NCBI GenBank assembly: GCA_026400105.1
Contig: JAPLPQ010000083.1
Location: 1-64,000 of the forward strand
DNA from: Burkholderiales bacterium
GTDB lineage: Bacteria > Pseudomonadota > Gammaproteobacteria > Burkholderiales > Burkholderiaceae_C
Direction of reading: 5' to 3'
DNA: 64,000 nt
Below the pieces are notes generated by a model. The model had not been told where the DNA came from. It ran no database searches and was given only the letters and a program-made list of their open reading frames with translations. Positions 1-11,113 of this stretch are shown here, piece by piece. Each line of letters opens with the position of its first letter. Positions within the stretch are counted from its first letter, which is position 1. A program made the translations under genes and the position numbers.

Positions 1-3000
1 CACCGCGTTGACGCCCCGCATCTGCAGGTTGTCGCTGCTGATCACGCCCTGGGCGATGCGGGCGCTCCCGCGCACCGAATCGAAGGCGAAGCCCTCGCTG
101 AAGATGTCGCGGAAGTCCAGCGTCAGCCGGCGCGGCAGCGCCTGCAGGCTCAGCACGCCGAGCAGCTTGGCCAGCCCGGGGTCGGCCTGCAGGAACTGGC
201 CGCGCTCGAGCGCGAGCTGCAGCGTCCCGTTCAGGCTCGGTGGGTGCAGCGCCAGCGGCGAGCCCAGCCAGGCGACCTGGCCGGTCAGCGAGCCCTGGCC
301 GCCGCGCACCACGCCCGGCATGCCCAGGCGCGCCAGCAGCGCGCCGGCGTCCTCGATCTCCAGCTTGAGCTGCAGTGCGGTGCGCCGCTGGACCGCAGCG
401 CTGGCAACGCCGGCAGCGCCTGCGACGCCCCTTGGCGCCGCCGCGATGGCCCAGTGACCCGTGGCCTGCAGCCGCGCCTCGGGCGAGCTCAGGTTGAGCT
501 TCTCGAGCCGCCAGACGCTGCCGGCTTCACGCTGGGCCGGGCTGGGCTGCTGGTTGACGGCCTCGATCTCGAGCCGGCCCAGCTTGCGCGAGCCGAGCTC
601 GAAGTCCTGCACCACGATGTCGAGCGCCGGCAGCCGGACCGGTGCCTGCTGGGTCAGCTGTTCGATCTCGCTGGCGGCGCTGTGCGGCAGCATCAGGTGC
701 TCGAGCCGGGCATAGACCCGCCCGGGCGAGTCGGCATCGGCCGGCTGGTATTCGACCCGGCCCTTGAGCTGGCGTGCCGCGATCGTGCCGCGCCAGCTGT
801 TGCGCTCGAGCTGGCCCTTGAGCTCGAGCTCATGAAAACTGCGGCCCTCGTGATCGATCTGGCGCGCCCGCAGCGCCACGCTGCCGGGCCAGTAGGCCCG
901 GCTGTCGCCAGCCGGGCTGGCAGTGCCGACCGCACCGCTAGCAGGAACGACAGGGCCGGGCGCTGCTTGCACCACATCGAAGGCGTCCTGCCAGTCCTCG
1001 AGCGAGAGCCGGTCGAAGGCGAACTGCGCCTGCACGCCGCGGGCCGGCAGGGCCGGGCGCTCGGTCCCCAGCGCCAGCGCGCCGCGCAGTACCCGGGTCT
1101 GCTCGCCCTCATGCTCGCGTTCGTAGCGCGCGCTCACGACCGGCTTGGCGGCCGGGCCCAGGTCCAGGCTCAGCAGGTCGCGCCAGCGGCCATTGCTTGG
1201 TGCCTGGGGCGCGACCTCGTAGCGCATTGGCAGGCTCTCGGCCGCCGTCTTGCCCAGCGGGGTGGGCAGCGCCAGCGCCAGGCCCTGCAGGTTCGAACTC
1301 ACCGTCAGCGCGGTCGCGGCGCCCTGGAATTCCAGCTGCACCTGGTAGCCGGTGCTGCCGCTGGCGATCTGGCCTAATGCCGTCAAGGCGTCCCAAGGGG
1401 CTGTCCGCAGGCCTGCGGCGCTGGCGCTGCCCTGGCCGTTGAAGCTGACCACCGCGCCCTTGCCTGGCGCCATGCCGCCCTGGAACACCAGCTCGCCACC
1501 GAGCAGCTGGGTGCGCGCCTGCGGCACGTTGAAGCCCTGTTCGCTGAAGCGCAGCGAGCCGCTGGTGCCCGCCAGCGTCGGCGTGTCGGGCGTGAACTGC
1601 ATGTCGTTGCCAGGGAACTGCACCAGGCCCTCGACCCGGCTGGTCTCGATCCGCTCGAGCGGCAGGTCGAGCCGCAGCTGGACCTGGGTCTGGCCGTCGA
1701 TGCGCGCCTGCTCGAGCGCGTGCCCGGTCAGGCCCAGCAGTGGCGAGCGGTTGACGAAGGCCAGTGCGTCGGCGGCCGGGCCGGCGATCTGGCCCTTGAT
1801 CTGCAGCTGCGGCGCATGGGCCAGGTCCGGGATGCGGGCCTCGACCTGGTTGGCGCGCAGCTGCGGCAGCTCGGCGACCTGGGCCCGGCCCTTCACGATC
1901 GCGAGCGAATTGCCGTCGATCTGCAGCTCGCCATCGACCTGGCTCAGCGCCGGCCAGGCCGCTCGGCCGTCGGCATTGCGCATGGCCGGCACATAGTCGA
2001 GCTCGACCCCGCTCACGCTGGCGCGCACGCTGAACTCGCCGCTGCCGGGCCGGCTGAAGGGGAAGTCCGCCAGATCGCCGCGGACCTTGAATTGCGCCGA
2101 GTGCGACTGGCCGTGCCGGATCGCATCGCGCACATAGTGGCGTGCCTCGGCGTTCACGCCCAGCGGCAGGTAGCGGTGCACGCGCGTGCCGTCGGCGCGC
2201 GACAGCGTGGCATCGAGCTCGAGCCGGCCGGGAAAGCGGCTGCGTGTCATGTGATTGACCGTGCCGCCGGCCGGATCTCTGGTCTGCCAGCGGCCCTTGG
2301 CCTGGCCTGCGGCATCGGCGTTGGCAAAGCTCAGCTGCGGGACTTCGACCTTGATGCTGTCGCCGTCCACCGTCCACTGCAGCTCGGTCTGCAGCCGGTC
2401 GAACTCCAGCCGGGGTTGTTCGAACAGGCCCGGGAAATCGAGCGCGCCGCGCTCAAGCAGCAGGCTGGCCTGGCCGCCGCTGTCGCTGGCATCGAAGTCC
2501 AGGTTGGCGCCGCTCAGTCCCGGCCGGCCGTCGCTGCCGGCCTGCAGGCTCAGCCCGCTGACCTGTCCCTTGGCCTGCCATCGGCCCTGGGGCTGCGGGC
2601 CGGCCTGCCACTGCAGCTCGAGCTGCTCGATCAGTCCGGCCGGCTGCAGCTGGCTCAGCCAATCGCGCCCCTGGGCTGGCAAGGGCAGCTGTTCGGCCAG
2701 CTGGCGCAACGCCAGCAGGTCGAGCCGGTCGCCCTCGAGCTGCAGCGTCTGCATGGCGCCTCCCGTCTCACGGGGCTCGCGGGTCTCGCGGTAACGCAGG
2801 TTGCCGCCCGGCCAGGTCGCGCCCTGATCGGTGCGAAAGGCCAGGTCATGGGTCGCGATCTCGAGCGCGCCGGCCTCCTGCTTCAGCTCAAGGCGCCCGC
2901 TGAGCTGCTGCAGCTTGAGCGGCTTGAGATCGGGCGCCAGCCGCAGCGCGAGCCGGCGTAGCGCCAGATCGCCCGTGAAGCCGGTCCACTGGCCACGGCT

Positions 3001-3843
3001 CAGCTCGCTCCAGAAGGCCAGCGAGCCCTCGCCGTCCTGCAGTTCCAGCTGCTGCAGCAGTCCGGGGTCGAGATACTGGCGCAACGGCTGCAGCCTGAGT
3101 TCGCCGAAGTCGCCGTAGAGCTGGCCGCTCCAGTCCTTCAGCTCGCCCGCGCCGGCCAGCGACAGCAGGGGCTGGCGAAAGCGCCCGCGCAGGCTGAAAC
3201 GCGTGCCCCAGTCCGCTGGTGGCGTGGCGTCGAGCCGCAGCTGGTGCTGTCGGCCCGGGTTGCGCACCAGCAGGCTGACCTCGCGCAGCTCCAGCGGCGG
3301 GGCCTGCGGGCGCAGCTCGTCGCTCCAGCGCAGCAAGCCGTCGCGCAGCAGGAATTCGCGCTGGGAAAAGAACCAGTCGGCCGCATCGCTCGGTCCGCTG
3401 CGGCTCGCCAGCGCGATGCCGGCCAGCGTGACCACGCCGTCGGCCCGGCGTCGCAGCTCGAGCTCCGGTCGATCGATCACGAGCTGCTCGAAGCCCAGGC
3501 TCAGCAGCGAGCGCAGCGACAGCGTGCCGAGCACGCTGGGCAGGCGCAGCGCTTCGCGTCCCTGCGGATCGAACAGGCGCAGATCGTGCAGCGTCAGCCG
3601 GGGCAACAGGCTAACTGATTCAGCCTGCAGCGCGCCGATCTCGACCCGTAGCCCCAGTGCCTGCGTGGCGGCTTGTTCCAGCTCGGGCTTCCAGTTTCCG
3701 ATTCGGGGCACAATGACCCAGTGCAGCAGGCCCCAGCTGAACGCGATCAGGCACCAGCTGGTCAGCAGCAGCCAGAGCAGGGCGCGTGCCGATCCCGCTG
3801 CCAGGCGCAGCATGGCGGTGGGACGGCTGGAAACAGGATTCAT
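1..3843 (-). CDS. yhdP: YhdP-family AsmA-like protein (partial, 3' end outside window)
   Basis: The 5' part of a gene that runs off the left edge; 1,281 codons are visible without a stop. It matches the YhdP/AsmA-like family, inner-membrane-anchored proteins that span the periplasm and in E. coli take part in lipid transport to the outer membrane. There is one hydrophobic segment at about residues 20-44, then the typical HWVIVPRIGNWKPELE stretch and a long beta-rich body. The visible end still reads like the family (DNLQMRGVNAV). The ATG at 3843 is used. An in-frame ATG at 3813 (codon 11), just before the membrane segment, is an alternative and would leave more promoter room, because glnE starts divergently only 12 bases away. 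Confidence 0.9.
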   Translation of the reverse strand, partial: MNPVSSRPTAMLRLAAGSARALLWLLLTSWCLIAFSWGLLHWVIVPRIGNWKPELEQAATQALGLRVEIGALQAESVSLLPRLTLHDLRLFDPQGREALRLPSVLGTLSLRSLLSLGFEQLVIDRPELELRRRADGVVTLAGIALASRSGPSDAADWFFSQREFLLRDGLLRWSDELRPQAPPLELREVSLLVRNPGRQHQLRLDATPPADWGTRFSLRGRFRQPLLSLAGAGELKDWSGQLYGDFGELRLQPLRQYLDPGLLQQLELQDGEGSLAFWSELSRGQWTGFTGDLALRRLALRLAPDLKPLKLQQLSGRLELKQEAGALEIATHDLAFRTDQGATWPGGNLRYRETREPRETGGAMQTLQLEGDRLDLLALRQLAEQLPLPAQGRDWLSQLQPAGLIEQLELQWQAGPQPQGRWQAKGQVSGLSLQAGSDGRPGLSGANLDFDASDSGGQASLLLERGALDFPGLFEQPRLEFDRLQTELQWTVDGDSIKVEVPQLSFANADAAGQAKGRWQTRDPAGGTVNHMTRSRFPGRLELDATLSRADGTRVHRYLPLGVNAEARHYVRDAIRHGQSHSAQFKVRGDLADFPFSRPGSGEFSVRASVSGVELDYVPAMRNADGRAAWPALSQVDGELQIDGNSLAIVKGRAQVAELPQLRANQVEARIPDLAHAPQLQIKGQIAGPAADALAFVNRSPLLGLTGHALEQARIDGQTQVQLRLDLPLERIETSRVEGLVQFPGNDMQFTPDTPTLAGTSGSLRFSEQGFNVPQARTQLLGGELVFQGGMAPGKGAVVSFNGQGSASAAGLRTAPWDALTALGQIASGSTGYQVQLEFQGAATALTVSSNLQGLALALPTPLGKTAAESLPMRYEVAPQAPSNGRWRDLLSLDLGPAAKPVVSARYEREHEGEQTRVLRGALALGTERPALPARGVQAQFAFDRLSLEDWQDAFDVVQAAPGPVVPASGAVGTASPAGDSRAYWPGSVALRARQIDHEGRSFHELELKGQLERNSWRGTIAARQLKGRVEYQPADADSPGRVYARLEHLMLPHSAASEIEQLTQQAPVRLPALDIVVQDFELGSRKLGRLEIEAVNQQPSPAQREAGSVWRLEKLNLSSPEARLQATGHWAIAAAPRGVAGAAGVASAAVQRRTALQLKLEIEDAGALLARLGMPGVVRGGQGSLTGQVAWLGSPLALHPPSLNGTLQLALERGQFLQADPGLAKLLGVLSLQALPRRLTLDFRDIFSEGFAFDSVRGSARIAQGVISSDNLQMRGVNAV

Positions 3844-3855
3844 AGACTCGGAATT

Positions 3856-6636
3856 ATGATGGTCAACCATGTAGCGGACAGTGCCGCTTCGGAGCAATTC
3901 ACGCTCAGACATGCCGGTGCGGCCGGCCAGTCGCGCTTCGTCCAGCGCATTCGCCGCCGCTATGAGCAGGAGCTCGCGCTGCTGCCGCCCGGCGCGCCGC
4001 GGCGGCAAATCATGCTCCAGACCCTGGAGCTGCTGCGCGCGCGCGGTCTCGACCTCGGCTCGGCCCTGCGCGTGCTGCGCCATCTGGTGCTCGAACGCCT
4101 GACGGTGCTCGATACCGAATGCGAGGCCCCGCTGGCCGTGGTCACGCTGGCCGTCACCGAGCTGGCCGAGATCGCGCTCGACCAGGCGCTGATCCAGGCG
4201 CAGCAGGAGCTCGACGAGCTGCACGGCGCCCCGCTGTTCCAGGACATGTCGCTGCCGGCGGCCCAGGGCGTGCAGCTCAAGCGCGCCACGCTCTGGGTGG
4301 TCGGCATGGGCAAGTTCGGCGCGCGCGAGCTCAATGTCTCGAGCGACATCGACCTGATCTATATCTACGACAACGACGGCGACACCGCCGGCAACGCGCT
4401 CGGGCGCAACCGCATCAGCAACCGCGAGTATTTCGCCAAGGCGGTCAAGCGCATCTACGCCACCGTCGGCGACATCACCGAGCATGGCCAGGTGTTCCGG
4501 GTCGACCTGATGCTGCGTCCCAATGGCAGCTCGGGTCCGCCGGCGGTCTCGCTCGGCGCGCTGGAGGAATATTTCCTGGTCCAGGGCCGCGAGTGGGAGC
4601 GCTTCGCCTGGCTCAAGAGCCGGATCGTCGCGCCGCTGGCGTCCATTCGCGACGGCAGCGCGGCCCAGTTGCGCGGCGTCGTGCTGCCCTTCGTGTTCCG
4701 CCGCTACCTCGACTACAACGTGTTCGATGCGCTGCGCAGCCTGCATCGCCAGATTCGCGAGCATGCGGCCAAGCGCGCCGCCGGCCATCCCGAGCGCGCG
4801 CATGACGTCAAGCTCTCGCGCGGCGGCATCCGCGAGATCGAGTTCACCGTCCAGCTGCTGCAGGTGGTGCGCGGCGGCGCCTTCCCCGAGCTGCGCAAGC
4901 GCCCGACGCTCGACGCGCTGCAGCGCGTGACCCGCGCCAACCTGATGCCGGCCGCGACCGCGCAGCAGCTGGCCGAAGCCTATGACTTCCTGCGCCGGGT
5001 CGAACACCGGATCCAGTATCTCGACGACCAGCAGACCCATATCCTGCCGACGCGCGACGACGACCTGGCCTGGATCGCGCTGACCATGGGCTATGCCGAT
5101 ACCTGCGCCTTCCTGTGCGCTTTCGATGCCCACCGCGAGCTGGTGGCGCAGGAGTTCGATACCCTGCTCGGCCAGTCGGGCCAGGTCAGCTGCAACGGCA
5201 ACGGCTGCAACGGGCAGCCGCGCAACGGCGTCGAGAGCCTGCAGTCGGTGCTGCCGCAGCTGCCCACCGCCTTCGCGGCCAAGGTCGCCGAGTGGCTCGA
5301 GCATCCGCGCGTGCTGGCGTTGCGCGAGGACGCCCGGGTCCGGCTGGCGCGCCTGGTGCAGCGCACCGGAGCCTGGCTCGAGGAAGGCAAGGTCAGCGAG
5401 CAGGGCGCGCTGCGCATGGCCGACTGGATCGAACCGCTGCTGCGGCGCGAGAGCTATCTGGCGCTGCTGCAGGAGCGGCCCGCGGTACACGAGCGCCTGC
5501 TGCGCATTTTCGGTTCCGCCAAATGGCCGGCGCGCTACCTGCTCAAGCATCCGGGCGTGATCGACGAGCTCGCCAGCCATCAGCTGTTCGAGGACCGCTT
5601 CGATCCGGTCCAGTTCGAGTCCGAGCTCGAGGCGCGCCGCGTTTCGCTGGCCGCCACCGGCGAGGACGACGACGAGGAACTGCTCGACCTGCTGCGCCGT
5701 GCCACCCATGCCGAGACCTTCCGCACGCTGGCGCGCGACGTCGAGGGCGTGCTGAGCGTCGAGCAGGTCGCCGACGATCTCAGCGCGCTGGCCGACAGCG
5801 TGTTGCGCGTGACCGGGCGCTGGTGCTGGCAGCGCCTCAAGCAGCGCCACCGCGACGAGCCGCGCCATGCCATCATCGGCTACGGCAAGCTCGGCGGCAA
5901 GGAACTCGGCTATGGCAGCGACCTCGACATCGTGTTCGTCTACGAGGACGACGACGAGCGCGCGCCCGAGGCCTATTCGGCCTTCGTGCGCAAGCTGATC
6001 AACTGGCTGACCGTCAAGACCGGCGAGGGCGACCTCTACGAGATCGACACCGCGCTGCGCCCGAACGGCAACTCGGGCCTGCTGATCACGACCTTCGACG
6101 CCTTTGCCGACTACCAGCAGCAGCGCGGCAGCAACACCGCCTGGACCTGGGAGCACCAGGCCATCACGCGCGCGCGCTGCGTGCTTGGCGCGCCCGAGCT
6201 GGCCGCGCGCTTCGACGCCGTGCGCGAGGCCGTGATGACCGCGCCGCGCGACCGCTCAGCGCTGAAGGACGAGATCCGCTCGATGCGCGAACGCATGCGC
6301 GAGGCCCAGCATCTGCGCGCCGGGCGCTTCGACATCAAGCACAGCCCGGGCGGCATGATCGATGTCGAGTTCATCGTCCAGTTCCTGGTCCTGTCGGCCT
6401 GTGCCGAACATCCCGAGCTGCGCGGCAACGTCGGCAACATCGCGCTGCTGCAGCGCGCCGAGGCCGCCGGAATGCTGCCGCCCGGCATGGGCGAGGCGGC
6501 GGCGGCGGCCTACCGCGAGCTGCGTCACCTGCAGCACCGCGCCCGTCTCGACGAGTCCAGCACCCAGTTCGATCCGGCGCCGCTGCAAGCGCAGATCGAC
6601 GCGGTGCTGGCGCTCTGGAATCAGGTGCTGGGCTGA
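3856..6636 (+). CDS. glnE: Bifunctional glutamine synthetase adenylyltransferase/deadenylase
   Basis: GlnE switches glutamine synthetase off and on by adding or removing AMP in response to nitrogen status via PII. The 926-residue product has the two expected nucleotidyltransferase modules: an N-terminal one near residues 150-172 (GMGKFGARELNVSSDIDLIY), the deadenylylating half in the known family, and a C-terminal one near 675-700 (GYGKLGGKELGYGSDLDIVF), the adenylylating half. Both keep the DxD metal-binding signature, and the length is close to E. coli GlnE. The reading frame is open upstream to 3673, but that part overlaps yhdP coding. The ATG at 3856 (or the next codon, 3859) gives the family N-terminus. 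No Shine-Dalgarno sequence is evident. Confidence 0.96.
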   Translation: MMVNHVADSAASEQFTLRHAGAAGQSRFVQRIRRRYEQELALLPPGAPRRQIMLQTLELLRARGLDLGSALRVLRHLVLERLTVLDTECEAPLAVVTLAVTELAEIALDQALIQAQQELDELHGAPLFQDMSLPAAQGVQLKRATLWVVGMGKFGARELNVSSDIDLIYIYDNDGDTAGNALGRNRISNREYFAKAVKRIYATVGDITEHGQVFRVDLMLRPNGSSGPPAVSLGALEEYFLVQGREWERFAWLKSRIVAPLASIRDGSAAQLRGVVLPFVFRRYLDYNVFDALRSLHRQIREHAAKRAAGHPERAHDVKLSRGGIREIEFTVQLLQVVRGGAFPELRKRPTLDALQRVTRANLMPAATAQQLAEAYDFLRRVEHRIQYLDDQQTHILPTRDDDLAWIALTMGYADTCAFLCAFDAHRELVAQEFDTLLGQSGQVSCNGNGCNGQPRNGVESLQSVLPQLPTAFAAKVAEWLEHPRVLALREDARVRLARLVQRTGAWLEEGKVSEQGALRMADWIEPLLRRESYLALLQERPAVHERLLRIFGSAKWPARYLLKHPGVIDELASHQLFEDRFDPVQFESELEARRVSLAATGEDDDEELLDLLRRATHAETFRTLARDVEGVLSVEQVADDLSALADSVLRVTGRWCWQRLKQRHRDEPRHAIIGYGKLGGKELGYGSDLDIVFVYEDDDERAPEAYSAFVRKLINWLTVKTGEGDLYEIDTALRPNGNSGLLITTFDAFADYQQQRGSNTAWTWEHQAITRARCVLGAPELAARFDAVREAVMTAPRDRSALKDEIRSMRERMREAQHLRAGRFDIKHSPGGMIDVEFIVQFLVLSACAEHPELRGNVGNIALLQRAEAAGMLPPGMGEAAAAAYRELRHLQHRARLDESSTQFDPAPLQAQIDAVLALWNQVLG

Positions 6637-6684
6637 TCCGGCCCGGCCCGCGCCTGGCCGCTCGCTGCAGCCCGCACCTGCCGC

Positions 6685-7302
6685 TTACTGCGGCGGGCGC
6701 GTGTCGGCGAAGCTGGGCCGGGTCATGAGCTTGTCGTGCAGCCTGAGCAGTCGCGGCTGGCGTTCGCGCCAGGCCAGTTGCGGAAAGCGGAAATCCAGAT
6801 AGCCGAGCGCGCAGCCCAGCGCCACGTCGGCCAGGCTCAGATGGATGCCGTGGCACCAGGGTCGCTCGCCCAGCTGGCGCTCCATCAGCGCCAGCGCGGC
6901 CTCGACCTTGCCGAGCTGGCGCGCGATCCAGGCCGGCGAGCGTTCGCTCTCGGCGCGGCCGGGCCAGTGCGACTCCTGGCGCGCCAGCACCGCGGCGTCG
7001 AGCAGGCCGTCGGCCAGCGCTTCCCATTGCTTGACCTCCATGCGCTCGCGCCCCCCCGCCGGGATCAGCCGGCCGACCGGCGACAGCGCATCGAGGTACT
7101 CGACGATCACGCGCGAGTCGAACACCGCCTCGCCGCCGTCGAGCAACAGGCAGGGCACCTTGCCGAGCGGGTTGTGCTGGGCGGCCAGGCTGTCGGGCGC
7201 CATCACGTCATCCTCGATATAGGGACAGTCGAGCTTCTTTTCTGCCAGGACGATGCGAACCTTGCGCACGAAAGGGCTGGTGGCGGTGCCGATCAATTTC
7301 AT
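6685..7302 (-). CDS. Glutathione S-transferase family protein
   Basis: A 205-residue protein with the N-terminal thioredoxin-like GST fold (MKLIGTATSPFVRKVRI) and the NPLGKVPCLLLDGG stretch whose VP motif contacts the glutathione backbone, followed by an all-helical C-terminal domain. It resembles the YibF-like group, cytosolic transferases of unknown natural substrate. It is convergent with glnE and divergent from purB. The ATG at 7302 fits the conserved N-terminus. The family is clear; the specific reaction cannot be read from sequence. Confidence 0.88.
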   Translation of the reverse strand: MKLIGTATSPFVRKVRIVLAEKKLDCPYIEDDVMAPDSLAAQHNPLGKVPCLLLDGGEAVFDSRVIVEYLDALSPVGRLIPAGGRERMEVKQWEALADGLLDAAVLARQESHWPGRAESERSPAWIARQLGKVEAALALMERQLGERPWCHGIHLSLADVALGCALGYLDFRFPQLAWRERQPRLLRLHDKLMTRPSFADTRPPQ

Positions 7303-7304
7303 AG

Positions 7305-8831
<1,527 letters not shown>

Positions 8832-8864
8832 CGACAACGCCGCCCTTACAGGGCGGATCGCGCA

Positions 8865-8892
8865 GCAAAAAGCCCCTTTCGGGGCTTTTTGC
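8865..8892 (+). terminator. Rho-independent terminator after purB
   Basis: A perfect inverted repeat, GCAAAAAGCCCC / GGGGCTTTTTGC with a four-base loop, sits between the ends of purB (+) and proQ (-). The A-rich and T-rich arms make it usable from both directions, so it probably serves both converging genes. Confidence 0.9.
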
Positions 8893-8908
8893 ATTGTTGC
8901 GGCTTGCT

Positions 8909-9607
8909 TCAGGCCTGCTGGCTGCGGCGCTTGACGCGCTCGCGCATGCGCTGGACTTCGCCGAGCGGCAGGCCGTAGCTGTCGGCGAAAGCGGTCGGCT
9001 CCAGGCCGCTGGCGCTGTAGGCGCGGTGCAGCGCCGCGTCCTTGGCCGCGCGCGCGCCGGCTTCGTCGAGCGCCTGGTCGAACTGCGCCTGCACGGCCGG
9101 GTCGCGGCTCGGCAGCAGGACGGCGTAGTCCTCGCGGCTCAGTCCCGAGGCCTCGAAGGCCTGCGCGATGCGCTGGCGCAGCTTGGGGCGCAGGTCCTCC
9201 TGGCTGCGTCCCTGACGGCGGCGGTGCACCTCGAGCAGCGCGTGCAGCACATGCTCGGGCGCCATGTCCTCCACCGCCTGGCCGGCCAGGTCGTGGCGCG
9301 CCTGACCGGCGGCGACGCTGCTGAGGTAGCGGGTGGAACGGGTGTGCAGCGCCAGCGCGGCCTTCAGGCCTTCGGCGTCCAGGCCTTCGGGCTGGGCGGC
9401 CAGCAGGTCGGCATAGATACCGCGCTTGAGCGGACGCGGCTGTTCGCCGAACAGCTGGGGATACCAGTCGGCCAGCTGCTGGAGCACCGGATTGGCCGGC
9501 GCTTGCGCGCGCGGCTGCCCTTGGCGGCCTGCGGCCGGACCTTGGCGCCGACGCGGCTGGCTGGAAGGGGGAGTGGAGCGGGGCGGCTTGACTTGTGTAT
9601 CGTTCAT
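8909..9607 (-). CDS. proQ: ProQ/FinO-domain RNA chaperone
   Basis: A 232-residue protein whose central part (about residues 40-150) is a ProQ/FinO domain, with LADWYPQLFGEQPRPLKRGI at its start and LHTRSTRYLSSVAAG in the middle. The family binds structured small RNAs and mRNA 3' ends. The N-terminal 38 residues are a proline/arginine/glutamine-rich basic tail, and the C-terminus is helical and charged rather than the Tudor-like domain of E. coli ProQ. The ATG at 9607 is the only sensible start. It converges on purB through a shared terminator. Confidence 0.85.
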   Translation of the reverse strand: MNDTQVKPPRSTPPSSQPRRRQGPAAGRQGQPRAQAPANPVLQQLADWYPQLFGEQPRPLKRGIYADLLAAQPEGLDAEGLKAALALHTRSTRYLSSVAAGQARHDLAGQAVEDMAPEHVLHALLEVHRRRQGRSQEDLRPKLRQRIAQAFEASGLSREDYAVLLPSRDPAVQAQFDQALDEAGARAAKDAALHRAYSASGLEPTAFADSYGLPLGEVQRMRERVKRRSQQA

Positions 9608-9665
9608 GAAAAAATTGGCGCCGATTTTTCGGCTGGCTGATTTTATGCCATAATAGCCGCTTCTC

Positions 9666-9741
9666 GGGTTCTTAGCTCAGTTGGTAGAGCAGCGGACTCT
9701 TAATCCGTAGGTCGAGTGTTCGAGTCACTCAGGACCCACCA
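9666..9741 (+). tRNA. tRNA-Lys (anticodon CTT)
   Basis: A 76-base cloverleaf with an encoded CCA. The acceptor pairs GGGTTCT with AGGACCC (one G-T pair). The anticodon stem CGGA/TCCG encloses loop CTCTTAA (CTT), and the T stem GAGTG/CACTC is perfect. A CATAAT -10-like hexamer lies at 9649-9654. Confidence 0.96.
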
Positions 9742-9813
9742 TTCAAGGCGCTTCAGACAATCGTCTTCAGCGCTGATTTTTCGAGCAAGGGGCGATAGCC
9801 TTTTTGCTTGATC

Positions 9814-9889
9814 GGGTCGTTAGCTCAGTTGGTAGAGCAGTTGACTTTTAATCAATTGGTCGCAGGTTCGAGTCCCGCACGACCCACCA
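9814..9889 (+). tRNA. tRNA-Lys (anticodon TTT)
   Basis: A 76-base cloverleaf with encoded CCA. Acceptor GGGTCGT pairs with ACGACCC. Anticodon loop CTTTTAA gives TTT, and the T stem is intact. It lies 72 bases after the CTT isoacceptor and is followed at once by a strong terminator, so the two are probably cotranscribed. Confidence 0.96.
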
Positions 9890-9896
9890 TACATAG

Positions 9897-9925
9897 CCCC
9901 GCAGCCACAAGCTGCGGGGTTTTTG
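9897..9925 (+). terminator. Rho-independent terminator after tRNA-Lys genes
   Basis: A perfect nine-base stem CCCCGCAGC/GCTGCGGGG with loop CACAA is followed by a T-rich run (TTTTTGTTTTT). Confidence 0.93.
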
Positions 9926-10168
9926 TTTTTGTGGCCTCGTCGGTATCAGGCCAGGCCAGCAAGAGGCGCGGGCCCGGTGCGGGCGCAACTCTTGCTTGTC
10001 TGGGGCTGTCCGATTCCTGATCCGCGCCGGTCTCGAAGGCTGCCGTGGTGCACGGTCGAGGGTAAACCCCCAGGCTGTGCGGGATAGGCCGCCAAAAGCT
10101 GCTGCATACAATCGTCGCACCCGCTCTGCCCACCCCGTCGGGCCGAGCCACAAGTCAATGGAGTTTTT

Positions 10169-11098
10169 ATGGAAGTCTTGCTTCAGCAGATCATCAACGG
10201 TCTGGTGCTGGGCAGCATGTATGCCCTGGTCGCCCTCGGCTACACCATGGTCTATGGCATCGTGAACCTGATCAACTTCGCCCATGGCGAGGTGTTGATG
10301 GTCGGCGCCTTGACCTGTTGGACCCTGGTCGGTTTGTTGCAGGAGGCCTTTCCCGGCCTGCCGGGCTGGGTCGTGCTGCTGGTCGCGATGGCGCTGGCCA
10401 GCGTGGTCGCGGCCGCGCTCAACTGGACCATCGAACGCGTGGCCTACCGCCGCCTGCGCAACAGCCCCAAGCTCGCGCCGATGCTGACCGCGATGGGCAT
10501 GAGCATCCTGCTGCAGACGCTGGCCATGATCATCTGGAAGCCCAACTACAAGTCCTTCCCGACCCTGCTGCCGAGCACGCCCTACGAGTTCGGTGGCGCG
10601 GTGATCACGCCGACCCAGATCATGATCCTGGGCCTGACCGCGGTGTCGCTGGCGGTGCTGATGTGGCTGGTCAACTCGACCAAGCTCGGCCGCGCGATGC
10701 GCGCGACCTCCGAGAACCCGCGCGTGGCCAGCCTGATGGGCGTGCGGCCCGACTTCGTGATCGGCTCGACCTTCGTGATCGGCGCCGTGCTCGCGACCAT
10801 CGCGGGCGTGATGTGGGCCTCCAACTACGGCACGGTGCAGCACACCATGGGCATGCTGCCGGGCCTCAAGGCCTTCACGGCGGCGGTGTTCGGCGGCATC
10901 GGCAACCTGGCCGGCGCCGTCGTCGGCGGCCTGCTGCTGGGCCTGATCGAGGCGATCGGCTCGGGCTACATCGGCGAGCTGACCGGCGGCGTGCTGGGCA
11001 GCCACTACACCGACATCTTCGCTTTCGTCGTGCTGATCATCATGCTGACCCTGCGCCCCTCGGGCCTGCTGGGCGAGCGCGTGGCCGACCGTGCCTGA
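10169..11098 (+). CDS. livH: Branched-chain amino acid ABC transporter permease LivH
   Basis: A 309-residue polytopic inner-membrane permease with the LivH N-terminus (INGLVLGSMYALVALGYTMV) and the EAA-like region ENPRVASLMGVRP where the ATPase docks. Eight or so hydrophobic segments can be counted. It is the first gene of livHMGF, which takes up branched-chain or related amino acids with a periplasmic binding protein. No livK lies in the operon. The 240 bases upstream hold a weak -10-like TACAAT at 10107-10112 and a GGAG about 5 bases before the ATG. Confidence 0.93.
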   Translation: MEVLLQQIINGLVLGSMYALVALGYTMVYGIVNLINFAHGEVLMVGALTCWTLVGLLQEAFPGLPGWVVLLVAMALASVVAAALNWTIERVAYRRLRNSPKLAPMLTAMGMSILLQTLAMIIWKPNYKSFPTLLPSTPYEFGGAVITPTQIMILGLTAVSLAVLMWLVNSTKLGRAMRATSENPRVASLMGVRPDFVIGSTFVIGAVLATIAGVMWASNYGTVQHTMGMLPGLKAFTAAVFGGIGNLAGAVVGGLLLGLIEAIGSGYIGELTGGVLGSHYTDIFAFVVLIIMLTLRPSGLLGERVADRA

Positions 11099-11113
11099 GG
11101 CCAGGAGAACCCC

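Noticed and set aside
1109..2377. Open frames on both strands inside the first 3.8 kb
   Set aside because: The minus frame ending in the ATG at 3843 is continuous to the window edge and matches YhdP; the others are out-of-frame shadows.
9897..9925. Candidate integration site at the tRNA-Lys 3' end
   Set aside because: No direct repeat of the tRNA end and no integrase were found in the window; the structure is a terminator.
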